Below are positions 22,626-34,545 of a stretch of DNA of 64,000 nt, piece by piece; position 1 is the stretch's first letter, and every line of letters starts with the position of its first letter. Made by a program: the position numbers and the translations under genes. The notes beneath the pieces were generated by a model. The model had not been told where the DNA came from and searched no databases. It saw only the letters and a program-made list of their open reading frames with translations. Location of the stretch: the NCBI GenBank assembly GCA_014607495.2, contig CP053170.1:1550001-1614000 (forward strand), read 5' to 3'. The stretch comes from Carposina sasakii. Lineage: Eukaryota > Arthropoda > Insecta > Lepidoptera > Carposinidae.

Positions 22626-23345
22626 TTTGCAACTAGCTGTTTCCCGCGACTCTGTCTGTTCGGACTTGAAATTATGCTAACAGGTTCCTCTTTGTCGATG
22701 AGTAACTTTCAGACGAATATCTCATCACGTTTTTACCCCTTTTGGGGTAACTTATTACAAGCTTTGAATACCTTTGTTATCTAAATAAAAGCCTAAAAAG
22801 TTGTTTATTAAACAATGTAATTTCTATACAAACTTTCTAGCCAAATTCAACAATTTTTCGCATGAAAAAGTAGCTTGTCTTTCCGCAGGCTCTAGAGTCT
22901 AGACTAGACACTCTCTGTATCAAATTCCATTTGAATTTGTTATTTTTTTCACCATTAGACCAATCGCGCCTAAACGACTTCCCTGGGTAGGATGCCTTTG
23001 CCCAGCAGTAGAAAACACCAAAATGCTTCTTTATAAAAATAGGTTGTTTCTTCCAAATTCTCTAGATTAAAAACCTGTAACCACAATGTGTCAGTATGTC
23101 AGTGGCCCACGAATGGCAGGCCTCGTCAAAGCCCCGGACTGATGCCGCACCTGCGCCGCGTCTCTGGGACTCGGACCTTTCAGGTTAATTGTTTTGGGTT
23201 GTGCGTTGTATTGTGTGGCGTTATCTATATTATACACATAATAAAACTAGCCGTTCCCTCTCTGTGTACCATTATCATAATTAGCCGTTTATGCACGGCT
23301 AATCTCAGAAACGGCTTAATCGATGCAGTGGGTATCACTTACCAT
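22626..23345. other. Repeat debris and a GC-rich patch
   Basis: A Helitron 3' end in reverse (aactagctgtttcccgcgac) starts the stretch. 23220-23345 carries the 'cacggctaatctcagaaacgg' block. The GC-rich patch at 23085-23175 has no family I recognise; it could be a noncoding exon, but I see no supporting splice pair. Confidence 0.4.
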
Positions 23346-23452
23346 TTAGTGTCTTTTTATCGTAAACTACAAGTCGTCACAAATACACTCTGGTAACGAA
23401 TCCCATAGAAAATTCTTCCCCGATTCTATATAAGTATTGCAACATACAGTAT

Positions 23453-23825
23453 GTTTTTTGTGGCCACCTTTAACGAAGGGTACGTATTCTATACATGAAA
23501 TAAAGTAAGTTTATGCCAATAAAAATTCTGGGGATTTTTTATTTTTTTTTTAAATTTTAATTCCTTGATCGTGCGAAATTTATAGTGTCTAGTGTTTATG
23601 TTAGTTTTTTTATAGACAGATATTAATTATTTTTCGTGAAAAAATCCTGCTACGCGCGTCTATGTGCATTTATGCAGAAAAACGCAGTCTATTTACTCAA
23701 CTTTGGACCCTAATATTTTGGAAACCAGACACTTCCCAGGTATGCTTCCATGGAGAAAAATGATCGTGATGATGAGGAGATTCCGTAGTTTTCGGGAACG
23801 TTGACGACCAAAAATCATCCTGTAT
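23453..23825 (-). mobile_element. MITE family I, copy 2
   Basis: Inverse of 5013-5366 and 29862-30197, retaining 'ggtcgtcaacgttcccg', 'ccatggaagcatacctggg' and 'ctttatttcatgtatag'. Confidence 0.75.
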
Positions 23826-24179
23826 AACCGAATTGCAGACCGCCAGCCAATAACAAACAAGCTTATAAAGAAAGCGAGAGAAAAGCAATAAACGTACCCT
23901 TTTCAAGTCCATTACAAAACCCGCATTAGCACACAAATCCTGAAACCGGATCAGTTCATAATCCGCTGACACCAAAGGGTTTATAGCTTATGTTATTATT
24001 TTACACCAACCCTAGTCATACCGTTTAAATTAATATTCATGATATTCACGTCTGTAACATAACATGAGGAGGAGCGTAAAGCCGTAAAGGGCCGTTGTGG
24101 TCACAATTCATACAAAAAAGGTGCCCCACAGTCGTCAATGTAACCCTATGCAGCAGCCCGCCCATCACACCTTCATCCA

Positions 24180-24435
24180 CCATCATCTTCCTGCCGTTAT
24201 CGCATTATTTATGGCGTCGTCGCAATATGGTTTCTTTCGAAACTCATATTGCCAAAGATTTGGCATTTGCTTTACAGCCGGCTGCCTGCCTGACCCTCCT
24301 CGGGTATAGCTAAGTGACAATTTTATGAAAACCCGCACATATAATAAATTCCGCGGTACAGGCCCGTGACTGGGATCGAACCCACGCCTTCCTACTGAAA
24401 GGCGCACGTCTTAACCACTAAGCTATCACCGCTAT
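24180..24435 (-). repeat. SINE family M head plus a second repeat
   Basis: 24340-24435 is the tRNA-like head of family M (agcggtgatagcttagtgg on the minus strand). 24180-24265 shares 'atatggtttcttt.gaaactcat' with 27770-27830. Confidence 0.55.
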
Positions 24436-24468
24436 ACCTTCATCCAATACCTAATACCTACATACATA

Positions 24469-24701
24469 TAATCACGCCTTTATCCCTTACAGGGTAGGCA
24501 GAGCACCAAGGGCCGATAGAACCACATAGCGCCACTTCTGACCAATTTTGAGGGTATAGTTGAGATGTACAAGTTCGGTTAGTAGTGACAGGTGGTCAGC
24601 CCATCGCCTACAAAACACCACGACCCTCTTGTCCCTCTACTGACTTGTACAGTATGCCCGGGAAAAGAAGCAGCTGTAGTATTATACGTGCAGCATAGAA
24701 G
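24469..24701 (-). repeat. Repeat A copy 3
   Basis: Starts tacatacatataatcacgcc; 'gggtatagttgagatgtac' and 'cttgtccctctactgact' are present; ends cagcatagaag. Confidence 0.75.
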
Positions 24702-25241
24702 TAATACCTAATACCTATTTAGAATAACTCGGAAACATTTCCCATTGGTTTCTTTGCCGGTAGCTAGATTGTTATATTTGTGCCCAAAAACCGGCGGTAG
24801 GCTCACCCCTTACCACGTGGGACTCAATAGGGTAACTGGTGGAAAGTGAGTACGTAATTTGCACCGCAACCTCTTTGGGAATAATGGGCGTGACTATACA
24901 TAATAGGTATATAAACCTCCTCTTTTCTTCTCCATAGGTAACAAAACACCGTGTTTGCATGTGACGAGGGTATGCCCATGTCGGTGGAAGCACGAGGAAT
25001 TCCCACACGGGTCACGTGATGGAATGTTGCTGTTCTAGTGTTTATACACATGAAAATGGTAATTGCATTTCAGAAAAAAAAACTTTAATTTATATTCCAC
25101 AGAACTTTATGTACGAGTATGTACCTTTTAAATTGTTGCCTACCTACCTAACTAACTTGCTGATATGCACTCCCTTATGATTTATTGATGATTTAATGTT
25201 CAATCCTGTTAATAATGTAAACGCAAAAGTTTGTGAGGTTT

Positions 25242-25428
25242 TGTAGGTACGTTTGTTGCTCTTTCACGCAACTACTGAATGGATTTTGATGAAAGTTCAA
25301 AATAATTTACATACAGAAAAACACATGGGCTACAATTCATTATCCCAGGGAAATATTTTTACCCCGGATAATTTCGACACTTTGTTTTTTCTGCAGTCCA
25401 CGCGGACGGAATCGCGGGCGTCCACTAG
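25242..25428 (+). mobile_element. Helitron-like short element
   Basis: 'tttgttgctctttcacgc', 'ggattttgatgaaagttc', 'accccggataatttcgac' and the 3' end gcgggcgtccaCTAG followed by T. Confidence 0.7.
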
Positions 25429-25489
25429 TAGGTAATAAGAATGTCTCCCAGACCTTTTTCGGAAATTAGCCCTGTATACCTATATGTTA

Positions 25490-25735
25490 GCCGGCAGAGT
25501 AGAGTTTGTACCACCCCTGCCTGCCCGTGGGTATCGTACGAGGCGATTAAGGTTTTCCGGGAGCAGCAGCGCCTCCCGTACTGACAACATAGTCCGAAAA
25601 TCACACTGCGGTCACCAACCCGCCTGCCCAGCGTGGTGACTATGGGCAAAACGCCCCTGTAGCAGTAGCCTTGTGGCGTGCCCTGGGGGAAGGCCTACGT
25701 CCAGCAGTGGATTGCAATAGGCTGAAGAAGAAGAA
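25490..25735 (-). repeat. SINE-like family E, near full length with (GAA)n tail
   Basis: Plus-strand order: 'gccggcagagtagagtttg', 'ggtatcgtacgaggcg', 'gcagcagcgcctcccg', 'ggtgactatgggcaaaac', 'cgtccagcagtgg' and 'caataggctgaagaagaaga'. The simple trinucleotide tail suggests retroposition in the plus direction. Confidence 0.7.
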
Positions 25736-26351
25736 GATCTATACAGGTGTGAGCACCACATGCGCACTCTGTATTCCTTTACTCTCATAGTTAGTCCGAT
25801 GGAATGGAATTGGGTTATAATAGGTTATGTATTAGGAAATATTTTGTGCTAATAGAATAGAATAGAATAGAATAGTTTTTTATTTGAAAATTACACATAC
25901 ACGGACAGAAGTAACATAGAAAAGGACAATAGAAATAGGGTAGAAATACAGATTAAAAGAAGTAAGTAGACAGGTAGAAGTAACATGAAACGAAGAACAG
26001 TAAGTAGAATTGTGTGCCCTATTTGGAGCCCGTCAGTCCCGTGTACGTGCAACCGCCAAACGGGTCCCTTTTCAGCTGGATGCTGCTAAAACAAGATAAT
26101 AAAGAATAATCGTTCAATGTATGTATAGAAATTGTTATTATTGTGAAGAAATTACCAATATTATTTATTACCAACGTAAGATAATAAAACACTTGATGCA
26201 TGAAAAACCACACGCTGCAGTGTACACAACGTAAAATTGACTAACATAGATAAGTAGGTAGTACCTACTACTCTCTAAACTCTGCTAAAATATAAAGGGC
26301 CCACTGCACCCAGCGATGTGATCTCAAAAGTTGCCAACTGATAATAAATAT

Positions 26352-26615
26352 ATACAGATGTAACAAAAAGGGTATGTTAAGCGAAAAGCTATGTAAATAG
26401 CCCACTATAGAGAACCTATCCACAAAATTTGAGATCCGAAATCACATGTTTATTTTTCCCGATAATATGGAGAATTATTAAATATCTCAGTAATTTTCAT
26501 ACAATCTTGAAAAATAAACATGTGATTTCGAGTCCCAAATTTTGTGGACAGGTTCTCTACAGTGGGCTATTTACGTAGCTTTTCGCTTAACACACCCTTT
26601 TTGTTACACCCTGTA
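26352..26615. mobile_element. Palindromic MITE family H, copy 1
   Basis: Inverted ends tacagatgtaacaaaaagg and ...tttgttacaccctgta, with both halves carrying 'gttaagcgaaaagctatg' and 'tagcccacta'. TA lies at each end. Other copies are at 38043 and 63592. Confidence 0.85.
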
Positions 26616-26619
26616 TATA

Positions 26620-26865
26620 AGAGTATACTTAAACCTGTCTGGGTGTATAGAATAAAGCTATGGGGCAGCGCAAGCAACTCCAATATCACAATACTACAAC
26701 GAATGCAAAACATGATACTTAGAAACTTATACAATGCCCCACGGTTCACTACAAACACAGAGATACACCATCACCTTGAAATGAACACCCTTGAGGGAGG
26801 AAATTCTAAAGTCAACAGACACATATCAGGGGAGACTGGAGCAACATCCCAATGCATTGGCTGCT
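26620..26865 (+). pseudogene. Jockey-type LINE fragment
   Basis: The frame reads LKPVWVYRIKLWGSASNSNI, then LQRMQNMILRNLYNAPRF, the region after the polymerase domain in jockey-clade ORF2 proteins. About 75 codons remain. Confidence 0.75.
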
Positions 26866-26869
26866 AAGC

Positions 26870-28230
26870 TGACAACTCGAAGCTACAAAAGGCTGAAGCG
26901 AAAGGACATATTGGCAATATAGGCTACACTTGTGTACGAAGAGGAGATGTCCTTACTGAAGGACACCCTCTAACTGACAACTTTCCTCGACAAACCTGCT
27001 TATAGCTAGAGCTGATTGCAGATTAAATTAGAGAAAAAAAATTATAATAAAATAGACGTGTTGGTGACAAACATTGCTGTAAAATATCCGTAAAGGATTA
27101 TAAATTTTTTCCATGAAATTTCGGTGAAAACGCACCTTTTACCACACAAAGGCCAACACTTTTTCAACAGCATTCCGCACAAAAACAGACGTTACCAAAA
27201 ATTGCCGAGCCCTACACCGCCTCTCGGTGACGTCACTGGGTCAACGACCGGGTCACAGTCGCTAGAGTTACCAGTACTACTTACTTTACTACACAGGCAC
27301 AGTGTAATAGATCCACCAGTGATACAACTCGGCTTGCATACACGGCTGTGATCCCAAATTGGTGCAGCCAGAACTGCAAGAACATGAATTAAACCCTACG
27401 GCGACGTTTAGCATGTATTCACATGTAAATGTTAAGGGACAAATTTCTAGCCAATCGCCTGATGTCGTTAATATTAGTTCAAAATCGGCACATATACAAA
27501 CAGGAATTAAAACGATTAAAAAGAAAATGAGTTGATTCTAAATGTATTTAGATCCCACACTCTAAATACCTTAAATTAGGTAAGGCTTTTACACCTCTCT
27601 GTTTAACAAAAGCAGTTACACTGTTAACTGTATAAAGATAATTAATAACCTCGACCAATATAACGATAGATTCAGCTTGGAATAGGAATTTGGAGTATGC
27701 TAAACCTCTACAACCGTGGCTAACGTAGCCGAACAACACAATCCACACAAGGCTTTCTCATCATCTTCCTGACCATACACCATTATTGACGGATTCAAAT
27801 ATGGTTTCTTTAGAAACTCATTTACACAAAGGCCCTCTGAGAATTAGAAAAAAAAGCTTCAAATCGATCTTGAAATACCGAATTTTTTGAGTTATCACTC
27901 TCTTCATTCAAATCAACCATTGAAACATTCTGCAGAAATACTTACTCTGTGGCACTTTCAAGACTACAACAAATTATGCAATTGTCGACGCTATTGTTAA
28001 GGTATTTAGGGCAAGGATGCCAGCAAGATGGGTCTCTTAGATTCCGATTAGAATCGGTAGCTAACATGTAAGGCTTTTAGTTTTACGTGTCGTTTGGACG
28101 CGGTACGTTTTACGATGGCGTAAATCTAGAAAAAATGTCTTGTTTGAATATGGGCTTAGCAAGACTAGCACGCTCTTATTGGAGGACATGCAAAGAAAAA
28201 CTTTACATACCTACACCAACAAAAAAACAT
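26870..28230. other. No recognised gene
   Basis: 27340-27490 is a diverged repeat L copy ('gccagaactgcaagaacatg'). A minus frame at 27748-27548 and a plus frame at 27124-27351 are unrecognised. 27220-27245 is GC-richer without further clues. Confidence 0.4.
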
Positions 28231-28234
28231 TGAT

Positions 28235-28440
28235 ATGTGTCACCAACCCGCCTGCCCAGCGTGGTGACTATGGGCAAATACCCCCATGGCAGTCTTGTGG
28301 CGTGCCCTGGGGGAGGCCTACGTCCAGCAGTGGACTGCAATAGACTGATAATTATGATGATGTGTATTATACGCCTGTATTCCCAAAAAACACCCGTAAG
28401 GGACAAAGGCGTGATTATATGTATGTATGTATGTTCCCAA
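28235..28440 (-). repeat. SINE family E 3' part followed by a repeat A tail
   Basis: 'caacccgcctgcccagcg' to 'gcaatagactgataattatgatgatg', then 'aagggacaaaggcgtgatta' with a tatg tail. Confidence 0.65.
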
Positions 28441-28449
28441 AATACGGTA

Positions 28450-28630
28450 GCCTGAGCTGCAAAATCATAAAGGAGATACTGCCACGCATAGCGGGGTCAG
28501 ATTAGTAACAACCTGCTAGCTAGGTCATCGCCTGATACAATGCCACTGAGTTCCTTGCGACATGCACGGAAGGAGATGCAGCTAATGTATTCTAGTGAAA
28601 CCTCGCATCGGTCTATATGTATAGAGGTAT
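28450..28630 (+). repeat. Dispersed repeat L copy
   Basis: 'gcataaaggagatactgcc'-like start, 'gctaggtcatcgcctga', 'ctgagttccttgcgacatgc', 'cacggaaggagatgcagc', 'gtattctagtgaaacc'. Confidence 0.7.
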
Positions 28631-28639
28631 ATCATTATA

Positions 28640-29307
28640 CCGTAGTAAGTAATATGGGCGCAACAAACAGACATACAAGAAACTGCCGATAATTTTCACA
28701 TGTATTACCATACAATGCGCGCGCACACCGTTAATGGCCGCTACACATTGTGTGCCGTTGTTTGCTTGTCATAATAAGTGAGAAAGCACACTGCGCTTTA
28801 AGAACGCAAAAAGCTGTAAAAAGTTTCATATACTCGTACATGCCTAAATACTTTAGGTGCAATTGGTTCAATGGTAAAAAAAATATTAATTCGCGATTGA
28901 TCAAAAATAAGGTTATATATATAGGATATAAGATATCCATAAGGTTAGGAGTTAGAACTGCTGAGCATAGATAAAATTTTATATTCAAAGAAAATTTAGT
29001 TTTGAATAGGTCCAAGCAAATGATACAAGAATTGCAAAGTTGGTTTTTATCCATGAATAAACCCACGAAGACTAACTATATATTATCAACGGAGAAAGTC
29101 TACCTATGTTTTGTAAAAACATACAATAGAACTACATGAGAGCGTATTTTACGAGTTTCCGCGGTTTGTCCGACTTTCCCCAAAGAAAATGTTCACAAGC
29201 TACCACCAAAGCCGAAAGAGTTGAACTTTCTTGCGTTGGCAGTTCATTTCGAACTCGTTCGCGTTTACGTTTGGTAGTCAACACCAATAACGTGGTGTTG
29301 TTGTACA
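28640..29307. other. No recognised gene
   Basis: A 111-codon minus frame at 29066-28731 is rich in hydrophobic residues. It matches no family I know, and its AT-driven composition gives no support for a gene. Confidence 0.4.
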
Positions 29308-29402
29308 TCATCATCATTTACAGCCCTGAGAAGTCCACTGTTGGACATAGGGCTCCCCCAAAAACCTCCACTCCGACCGGTCGGAAGCAGCCTGCATCCA
29401 TC
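29308..29402 (+). repeat. SINE-like family F copy
   Basis: Same order as 10746-10880, with 'ggtcggaagcagcctgcatcc' conserved; truncated at the right. Confidence 0.6.
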
Positions 29403-29501
29403 CGTACATACATATTTATTTACGTTTATTTCGTTAGTTTCACTTATTGACTTATATTTGCTCAGAGCTTGTAAGTAACTACCACGTAATAGGTCATCTT
29501 A

Positions 29502-29848
29502 ATATATATAAATCTCCTGTCACGATGTTTGTCCGCGATGGACTCCTAAACTACTTAACCGATTTAAAATTAAATTGGCACACCGTGAGCTGTCTGGTCC
29601 AACTTGAGAGATAGGATAGCTTAGATCTTTAATTATAGTCGCAATTTTATTTTATTGCAAATTATTTGTCTATAATTAATTGACAGTCACAATTATCTGT
29701 TAACTCCAAAAGATTCTAACAGATGTCGATACTTTTCGACTGGATTGAGTAAGTAATCAATAGATGGCACTGCTATGGTAAACCGACAAACGTGTCATAT
29801 AAGCTACAATTCAATTTCCACGCGGACGAAGTCGCGGGCGTCCACTAG
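29502..29848 (+). mobile_element. Helitron-like element, different 5' half
   Basis: The end gcgggcgtccaCTAG is typical. The 5' half ('gtccgcgatggactcctaaac', 'ccgatttaaaattaaattgg') differs from the other copies, so it is a separate subfamily. Confidence 0.6.
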
Positions 29849-29861
29849 TATATATATATAT

Positions 29862-30197
29862 ATAGGATGATTTTTGGTCGTCAACGTTCCCGAAAACTAC
29901 GGAATCTCCTCATCATCACGATCATTTTTCTCCATGGAAGAATACCTGGGAAGTGTCTGGTTTCCAAAATATTAGAGTCCAAAGTTGAGTAAATAGACTG
30001 CGTTTTTCTGCATAAATGCACATAGACGCGCGTGGCAGGATTTTTTCACGAAAAATAATTAATATCTGTCTATAAAAAAACTAACATAATTTTCAAAAAA
30101 AAATTTTTTTTTTCCCAGCATTTTTTTTGGCATAAACTTACTTTATTTCATGTATAGAATACGTACCCTTCGTTAAAGGTGGCCCACAAAAAAACAA
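29862..30197 (+). mobile_element. MITE family I, copy 3, between TA runs
   Basis: Same sequence order as copies 1 and 2, inserted into a TA microsatellite that now flanks it on both sides. Confidence 0.75.
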
Positions 30198-30214
30198 TAT
30201 ATATATATATAGAC

Positions 30215-30400
30215 ACGGCTGTGTTTCCGAAACAGGGTAGCCAGAACTGCAGGATTATAAAGGAGATCTCACAGTTTAGCATGGATGAAAATGATCACTG
30301 ATAAGTTGCTAGCCTGTTCCTAAGTCGACTCTATCGAAACACGGAAGGAAATACAGCTGACGTATACTAGTGTGGCCCCGCATTAGCACAAGACATAAGT
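30215..30400 (+). repeat. Dispersed repeat L copy
   Basis: 'acggctgtgtttccgaaacagg', 'gccagaactgcaggattataa', 'ggagatctcac', 'agttgctagcctg', 'acacggaaggaaatacagc' and 'ccccgcattagcac'. Confidence 0.7.
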
Positions 30401-31139
30401 CGTACATACAAATCTCCTAAAACACGAATTTACTATTTTCCTACATACATAAAAATATTAAATACCGACGCGAATTAACATCAAAGACCGTCAAGAAAAC
30501 AACTAAAATCTACCCCAAAGTTAGTCACCCTCTAGTTATGCACAAACATCTCACACTGCTATGCACCCTTAATATTATTGGGGTGACTATCCACAGAATA
30601 ATATCTAAATAGTAAAACAACTCGGATTTCGTTTCCTAGGATAGTTCGTCATATTAGTGGCCATAATGACGCCCGCTTTACGATGCACCTCCGACTTCCT
30701 TAGTCGACATGCATATGAGGTCCCCAGTTATTTAAAAAGAGTTATCTGGCTACGTCGTCAGAATGAAACCACAAGATAACAAAATTTTGCACCATTTCTG
30801 CATATTTAATCTTCGCGCTAACAAGCAAAGTATGACAAAGTGGTTGGTTACAAAGATAAAGCTTGCCTTTGACATGTCAGTCAAGTTGGTTCTCTACAAG
30901 CCTCTACACTACACTATGCTTCCAGTTGTCTGTCTGCAGTGCTATACAAGTCGTGATTGTTTGCTCAGCGCCCGTCACGCTTGGGGAACGATATCGACCA
31001 AATATCGTGAGATTTTACCGAAATAAGAGAAAGTATGGGGAAAATTACGCTGTTAATGTACCTATTTTGAATTTCGTTGCGACCTTCGATTTCGTGATGT
31101 TTGGATGGGAATAAATGACAATAAAGTGATCTAATTGAA
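30401..31139. other. No recognised gene
   Basis: Two overlapping plus frames (30763-31026 and 30863-31114) are unrecognised. Nothing supports a gene over chance. Confidence 0.4.
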
Positions 31140-31320
31140 AGAATGCTCCAGTTCCTAGTCGACGCTTACCACATAACACGGAAGGAGCTGATGTATATAC
31201 AGCTGATGTATTCTAGTGAAGCCCCGCATAGGATAACAATACATATAGCTGTGTTATCTAAATGTGGTCCTAAAACCGCAGGATTACGTGGGAGATCCTT
31301 CAGCAGTTTAGGTTAAGAAA
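31140..31320 (+). repeat. Dispersed repeat L fragments
   Basis: 'cctagtcgacgcttacca', 'acacggaaggagctgatg', 'attctagtgaagccccgc', then a second partial copy with 'gtgggagatccttcagcag'. Confidence 0.55.
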
Positions 31321-31331
31321 AGTAGTTATTA

Positions 31332-31478
31332 GGGTCGATTCCGGCAGTCACATTTAAACCTAAACCTAACCTTAGTCAGGTCTATCTCTCTCCGTTCTTA
31401 ACATAAATGGCTGAGGGAGAAAGGGACAGGTAGGACTAATTTTACGTTTAGGTTGAAGTGTGACTGCCGGAATCGACC
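31332..31478. mobile_element. Palindromic MITE family K, copy 2
   Basis: Best-preserved member: ggtcgattccggcagtcac at the left and its inverse at the right, with 'aacctaaacctaacc' and inverse inside. Confidence 0.8.
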
Positions 31479-31569
31479 ATATTGCAATATTAAAATGTTA
31501 TAGAAAAACGAACCTAATACCTATGAGCACATATGTAATAAAATCTTGATCCAATACAAATATCATAAA

Positions 31570-31800
31570 CTAGCGGACGCCCGCGATTTGGTCCGCGTGG
31601 ACTGCTGAAGAAACAGAATGTCGAAATTATCTGGGAGAAAAAAAAACCCGGGATAAAAAGTAGCCTATGTGTTAATCGAGGGTGTCGGCTAACTCCATAC
31701 CAAATTTTATTAAAATCGCTCCAGCCGTTTTTACGTGAAAGAGTAACAAACATCTATCCATCCATACTTACAAACTTTCGCGTTTATAATATTAGTAAGA
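31570..31800 (-). mobile_element. Helitron-like element, near complete
   Basis: Minus strand: 5' 'tcttactaatattataaacg', 'gtaagtatggatggatag', 'gctggagcgattttaat', 'ggtgtcggctaactccat' region and a 3' end ...cgggcgtccgCTAG followed by T. Confidence 0.75.
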
Positions 31801-32370
31801 TTTTGTACCTTCAGTTAACTGCCCCGTTAACCTAACCGTATGATATTTGAGATAGTTTAAGCAAATTACTAAAATCCTTGGCAATTTCCATTACACATTA
31901 AAAACGAATAGTCAACATTTAAAAGAGCCTTGTACGAATTGAGCTAAAGAAGTTGGTACACGCAACAAAAACTGGTTTCCCGGCGACAGGGATCAATCTC
32001 GTGTCACCGCTGGCGACTGATGTTTTATGCAGGATAATGATAATTTATAGGTACTTATAGCCATTTTGAGTATTTCCCTTTTTAGGAGACTGTAGTGATT
32101 GACTGGCCATACAAAGTCAGGATTGACCTTGACTTAACTCTCAAATCTGTTGTTTTTTATATTTTTAATTAAAACTATCGATAGACACAGGCTACATTCT
32201 GTAGTCCATGCGGACGAAGTCGCGGGCAACAGCTAGTATATTATAAATGCGAAAGTATGTTTGTTTGTTAGGTACCTCTTCAGGCTTTATTTTCACAACG
32301 ATTGAAATTTTACATACGTACGTGTGCGCTGCTATTTGCTAATGATTAATATTGAATTTAGACCTAAAGT
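31801..32370. other. No recognised gene
   Basis: A Helitron 3' end (gcgggcaacagctag) lies at 32195-32236; nothing else placed. Confidence 0.4.
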
Positions 32371-32612
32371 CATGCCCGTGTAAAGAACAACGGACGTAAT
32401 GCTGTCAATGCACAGATTGAAGCACCGTAATGGCGGCGCGTGGCGCATATATCCGTATTTTCTATTAGGCGCCAAGCTTACTATGGTTTGTACGTGTGGG
32501 TGGATAACGCGTTAATCCACATCCCTACTCCATGTAATATCGTTACCGAGCTTACTATGAATGCTTCACTCTGTGAATTGACAACACTCTGTCCGTTATT
32601 CTTACGTTCATG
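32371..32612. mobile_element. MITE family Z, copy 2
   Basis: Same length and order as 6827-7071, including 'gtaaagaacaacggacgtaa' and 'accgagcttactatgaatgc'. Confidence 0.75.
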
Positions 32613-33287
32613 CCTAGACTGTCAATGTAGCCAACGCAGTAAGAGCTAATATAATCGATAGCTAATATTAGCCACTGGCTAATATAAGCCATCACATTCT
32701 AAATTAGCGTTTTGCTGTAGGTACTAATAATATTTGCTTTCCAACACAATCTACTCGTACCCTTCCGAGTCACTCCCTTCATCCTTCCTTCATGTTTGCA
32801 ATCTTAACTCCTAGAATATATTTTTTATCCTAGTTTGAGCGATAAGTCTCGATGAAATTTGTACCTAAATGTCAAAATATGATCTTATATAGCAAAGTAG
32901 GCCAATAAGGGTGGAAAACTACACCTTCCAACCCCCATTTCCGTGAGGTTATCAACAATTTCGCATGCCGGAAGGGTGGCTTTAGGGTAAACGCACCGTT
33001 AATGGCAGTTTTATTGAGGGGAATCCCTGGCTATATCCCACGCATTGTGTAATGACTGATGGGGCTTTCTATTACCCGTAAAGAATTGCTGTAAGGTATT
33101 GTTTGTTTGTTTTTGTCTACTTACTCGTAAGTACATGTACTTACGTATACTAATAAAAATTCGATCCACGCGACGCAGATCTAATAGTACCCATGTATGA
33201 TTTAGCATTTTTTTCAACTGAAGTGCTCAAAAAAGTAAACAAAAAGGCTTACAAACATATCTACTCGTGACAATATGATAACATTTA
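32613..33287. other. No recognised gene
   Basis: AT-rich. A repeated 'gctaatattagcc'-type stretch at 32640-32700 is low complexity. Confidence 0.4.
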
Positions 33288-33532
33288 AATCCAAACTTAA
33301 AATTAGTCCTACCTGTGGGGTAAGCACGAACCTTTTTACGCGGCGTCACGCTAGCGACTCGCTAGCAAAATCTATGTGATTTGACAGTTGGACGCTAGCG
33401 TTACGGACTATCGAGAGGTTCGTGCTTGCCCCTCTGTACCTTTCTGTCTCAGCCATTTATGTTAAGAATTGAGAGGGACAGATCTGTGTAAGTTTAGGTT
33501 TAAGTGTGACGCAATAGACAGAATGGATCGAC
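33288..33532. mobile_element. Palindromic MITE family K, copy 3, interrupted
   Basis: 'aaacttaaaattagtcctacctg' on the left and 'taggtttaagtgtgac', 'ggatcgacc' on the right belong to family K; another MITE sits between. Confidence 0.65.
33317..33432. mobile_element. Small MITE nested in family K
   Basis: Inverted ends ggggtaagcacgaacct and aggttcgtgcttgcccc, flanked by ctgt on each side; interior 'cgctagcgactcgctagc' is itself palindromic. Confidence 0.7.
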
Positions 33533-33545
33533 CATAATGTTATTA

Positions 33546-33850
33546 TACCGCAATAGATGAAGGTGAAGGTCTGTTTAGGGCAGAGTGTAAGATATTGCTC
33601 GTAAAGAGGGTCACAATCTTGAACAGCTGATGGTGACAGGCAAGGTAGATGGCAAACGTCCCAGAGGACGCAGTCCCACGAGATGGTCGGACCAAAAAAC
33701 GATCTTCTCTGAACATCAACTTCCTTCACAATGCCTTTCACGAAGCTAAGGATCGCAGCAGATGGAGGGAAATCGTACGGGAGAAGCTGATGCAGCGTGA
33801 GAGTCACGACCCTCAGCAATGAGGAAAACGACGCGAGGAGGAGGAGGAGA
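33546..33850 (+). pseudogene. LINE 3' end (RTE-like)
   Basis: Two frames read GKRPRGRSPTRWSD and, after a frameshift, AKDRSRWREIVREK with a stop soon after. This is the conserved tail of RTE/BovB-type ORF2 proteins, followed by a GAG-rich tail. Confidence 0.7.
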
Positions 33851-34184
33851 TGAAGATTTTACCTTGTACAGTTTTTTTTTTTTGTTGTAGTAACTAACCC
33901 TGGAGGAGACTTCTGTAGCTCTTAAATGAGCATTACCTGAAACAAGATGACAATTAAACATTAATTTTTTAATTAAGTGTAGAGTAGTTTTATATAATAG
34001 GCTGTTTTAAATTAAAAAATAAACATAGAAAAGCCATAATGTACATAAAAATTCGGTTATGTGCAACTTGAACTTGTGCGACGGCAGTTCCGTAGGTAAA
34101 GATATTAACCGTAAAGCTTGTGGCTGCCATTTTCACGAGAGATGTGCAATGTTACGTTGCACGGATATCCACCAATCAAGATAT

Positions 34185-34545
34185 ACAGGGTGTAAAAAGA
34201 CAACGTTGTTTTTATAATACCTCGTATTCTTTGTAATGTAACGATCATTTTTTTCTATGGAACCAACCCTGGGAAATGAATTTTTTATTATTTTTTTTTA
34301 TTGCAAGCAACGTATTCGATTGACAAATATACCTACAAAACTAACATTTTTAAATATTAATATGGTGTCTTTAAAAAAATGTTTGTTAACTGTTTCCAGA
34401 TGGATTTATTTTAAAAAAATGCTGATATTCATGTAACTTTGGACCTCAATATCTTGGAAACCCGTGGTTTCCCAGGGGTGCTTCCATACAAAAAAATGAT
34501 CATGATGTTACAAAGAATAAGAGGTATTAACAAGTTGTTGAAAAA
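34185..34545 (+). mobile_element. MITE family J2, copy 2
   Basis: Starts cagggtgtaaaaagacaacg; related to 13185-13420 and, more distantly, to family I (the 'ttggaaacccgtggtttccc' block). Confidence 0.6.
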
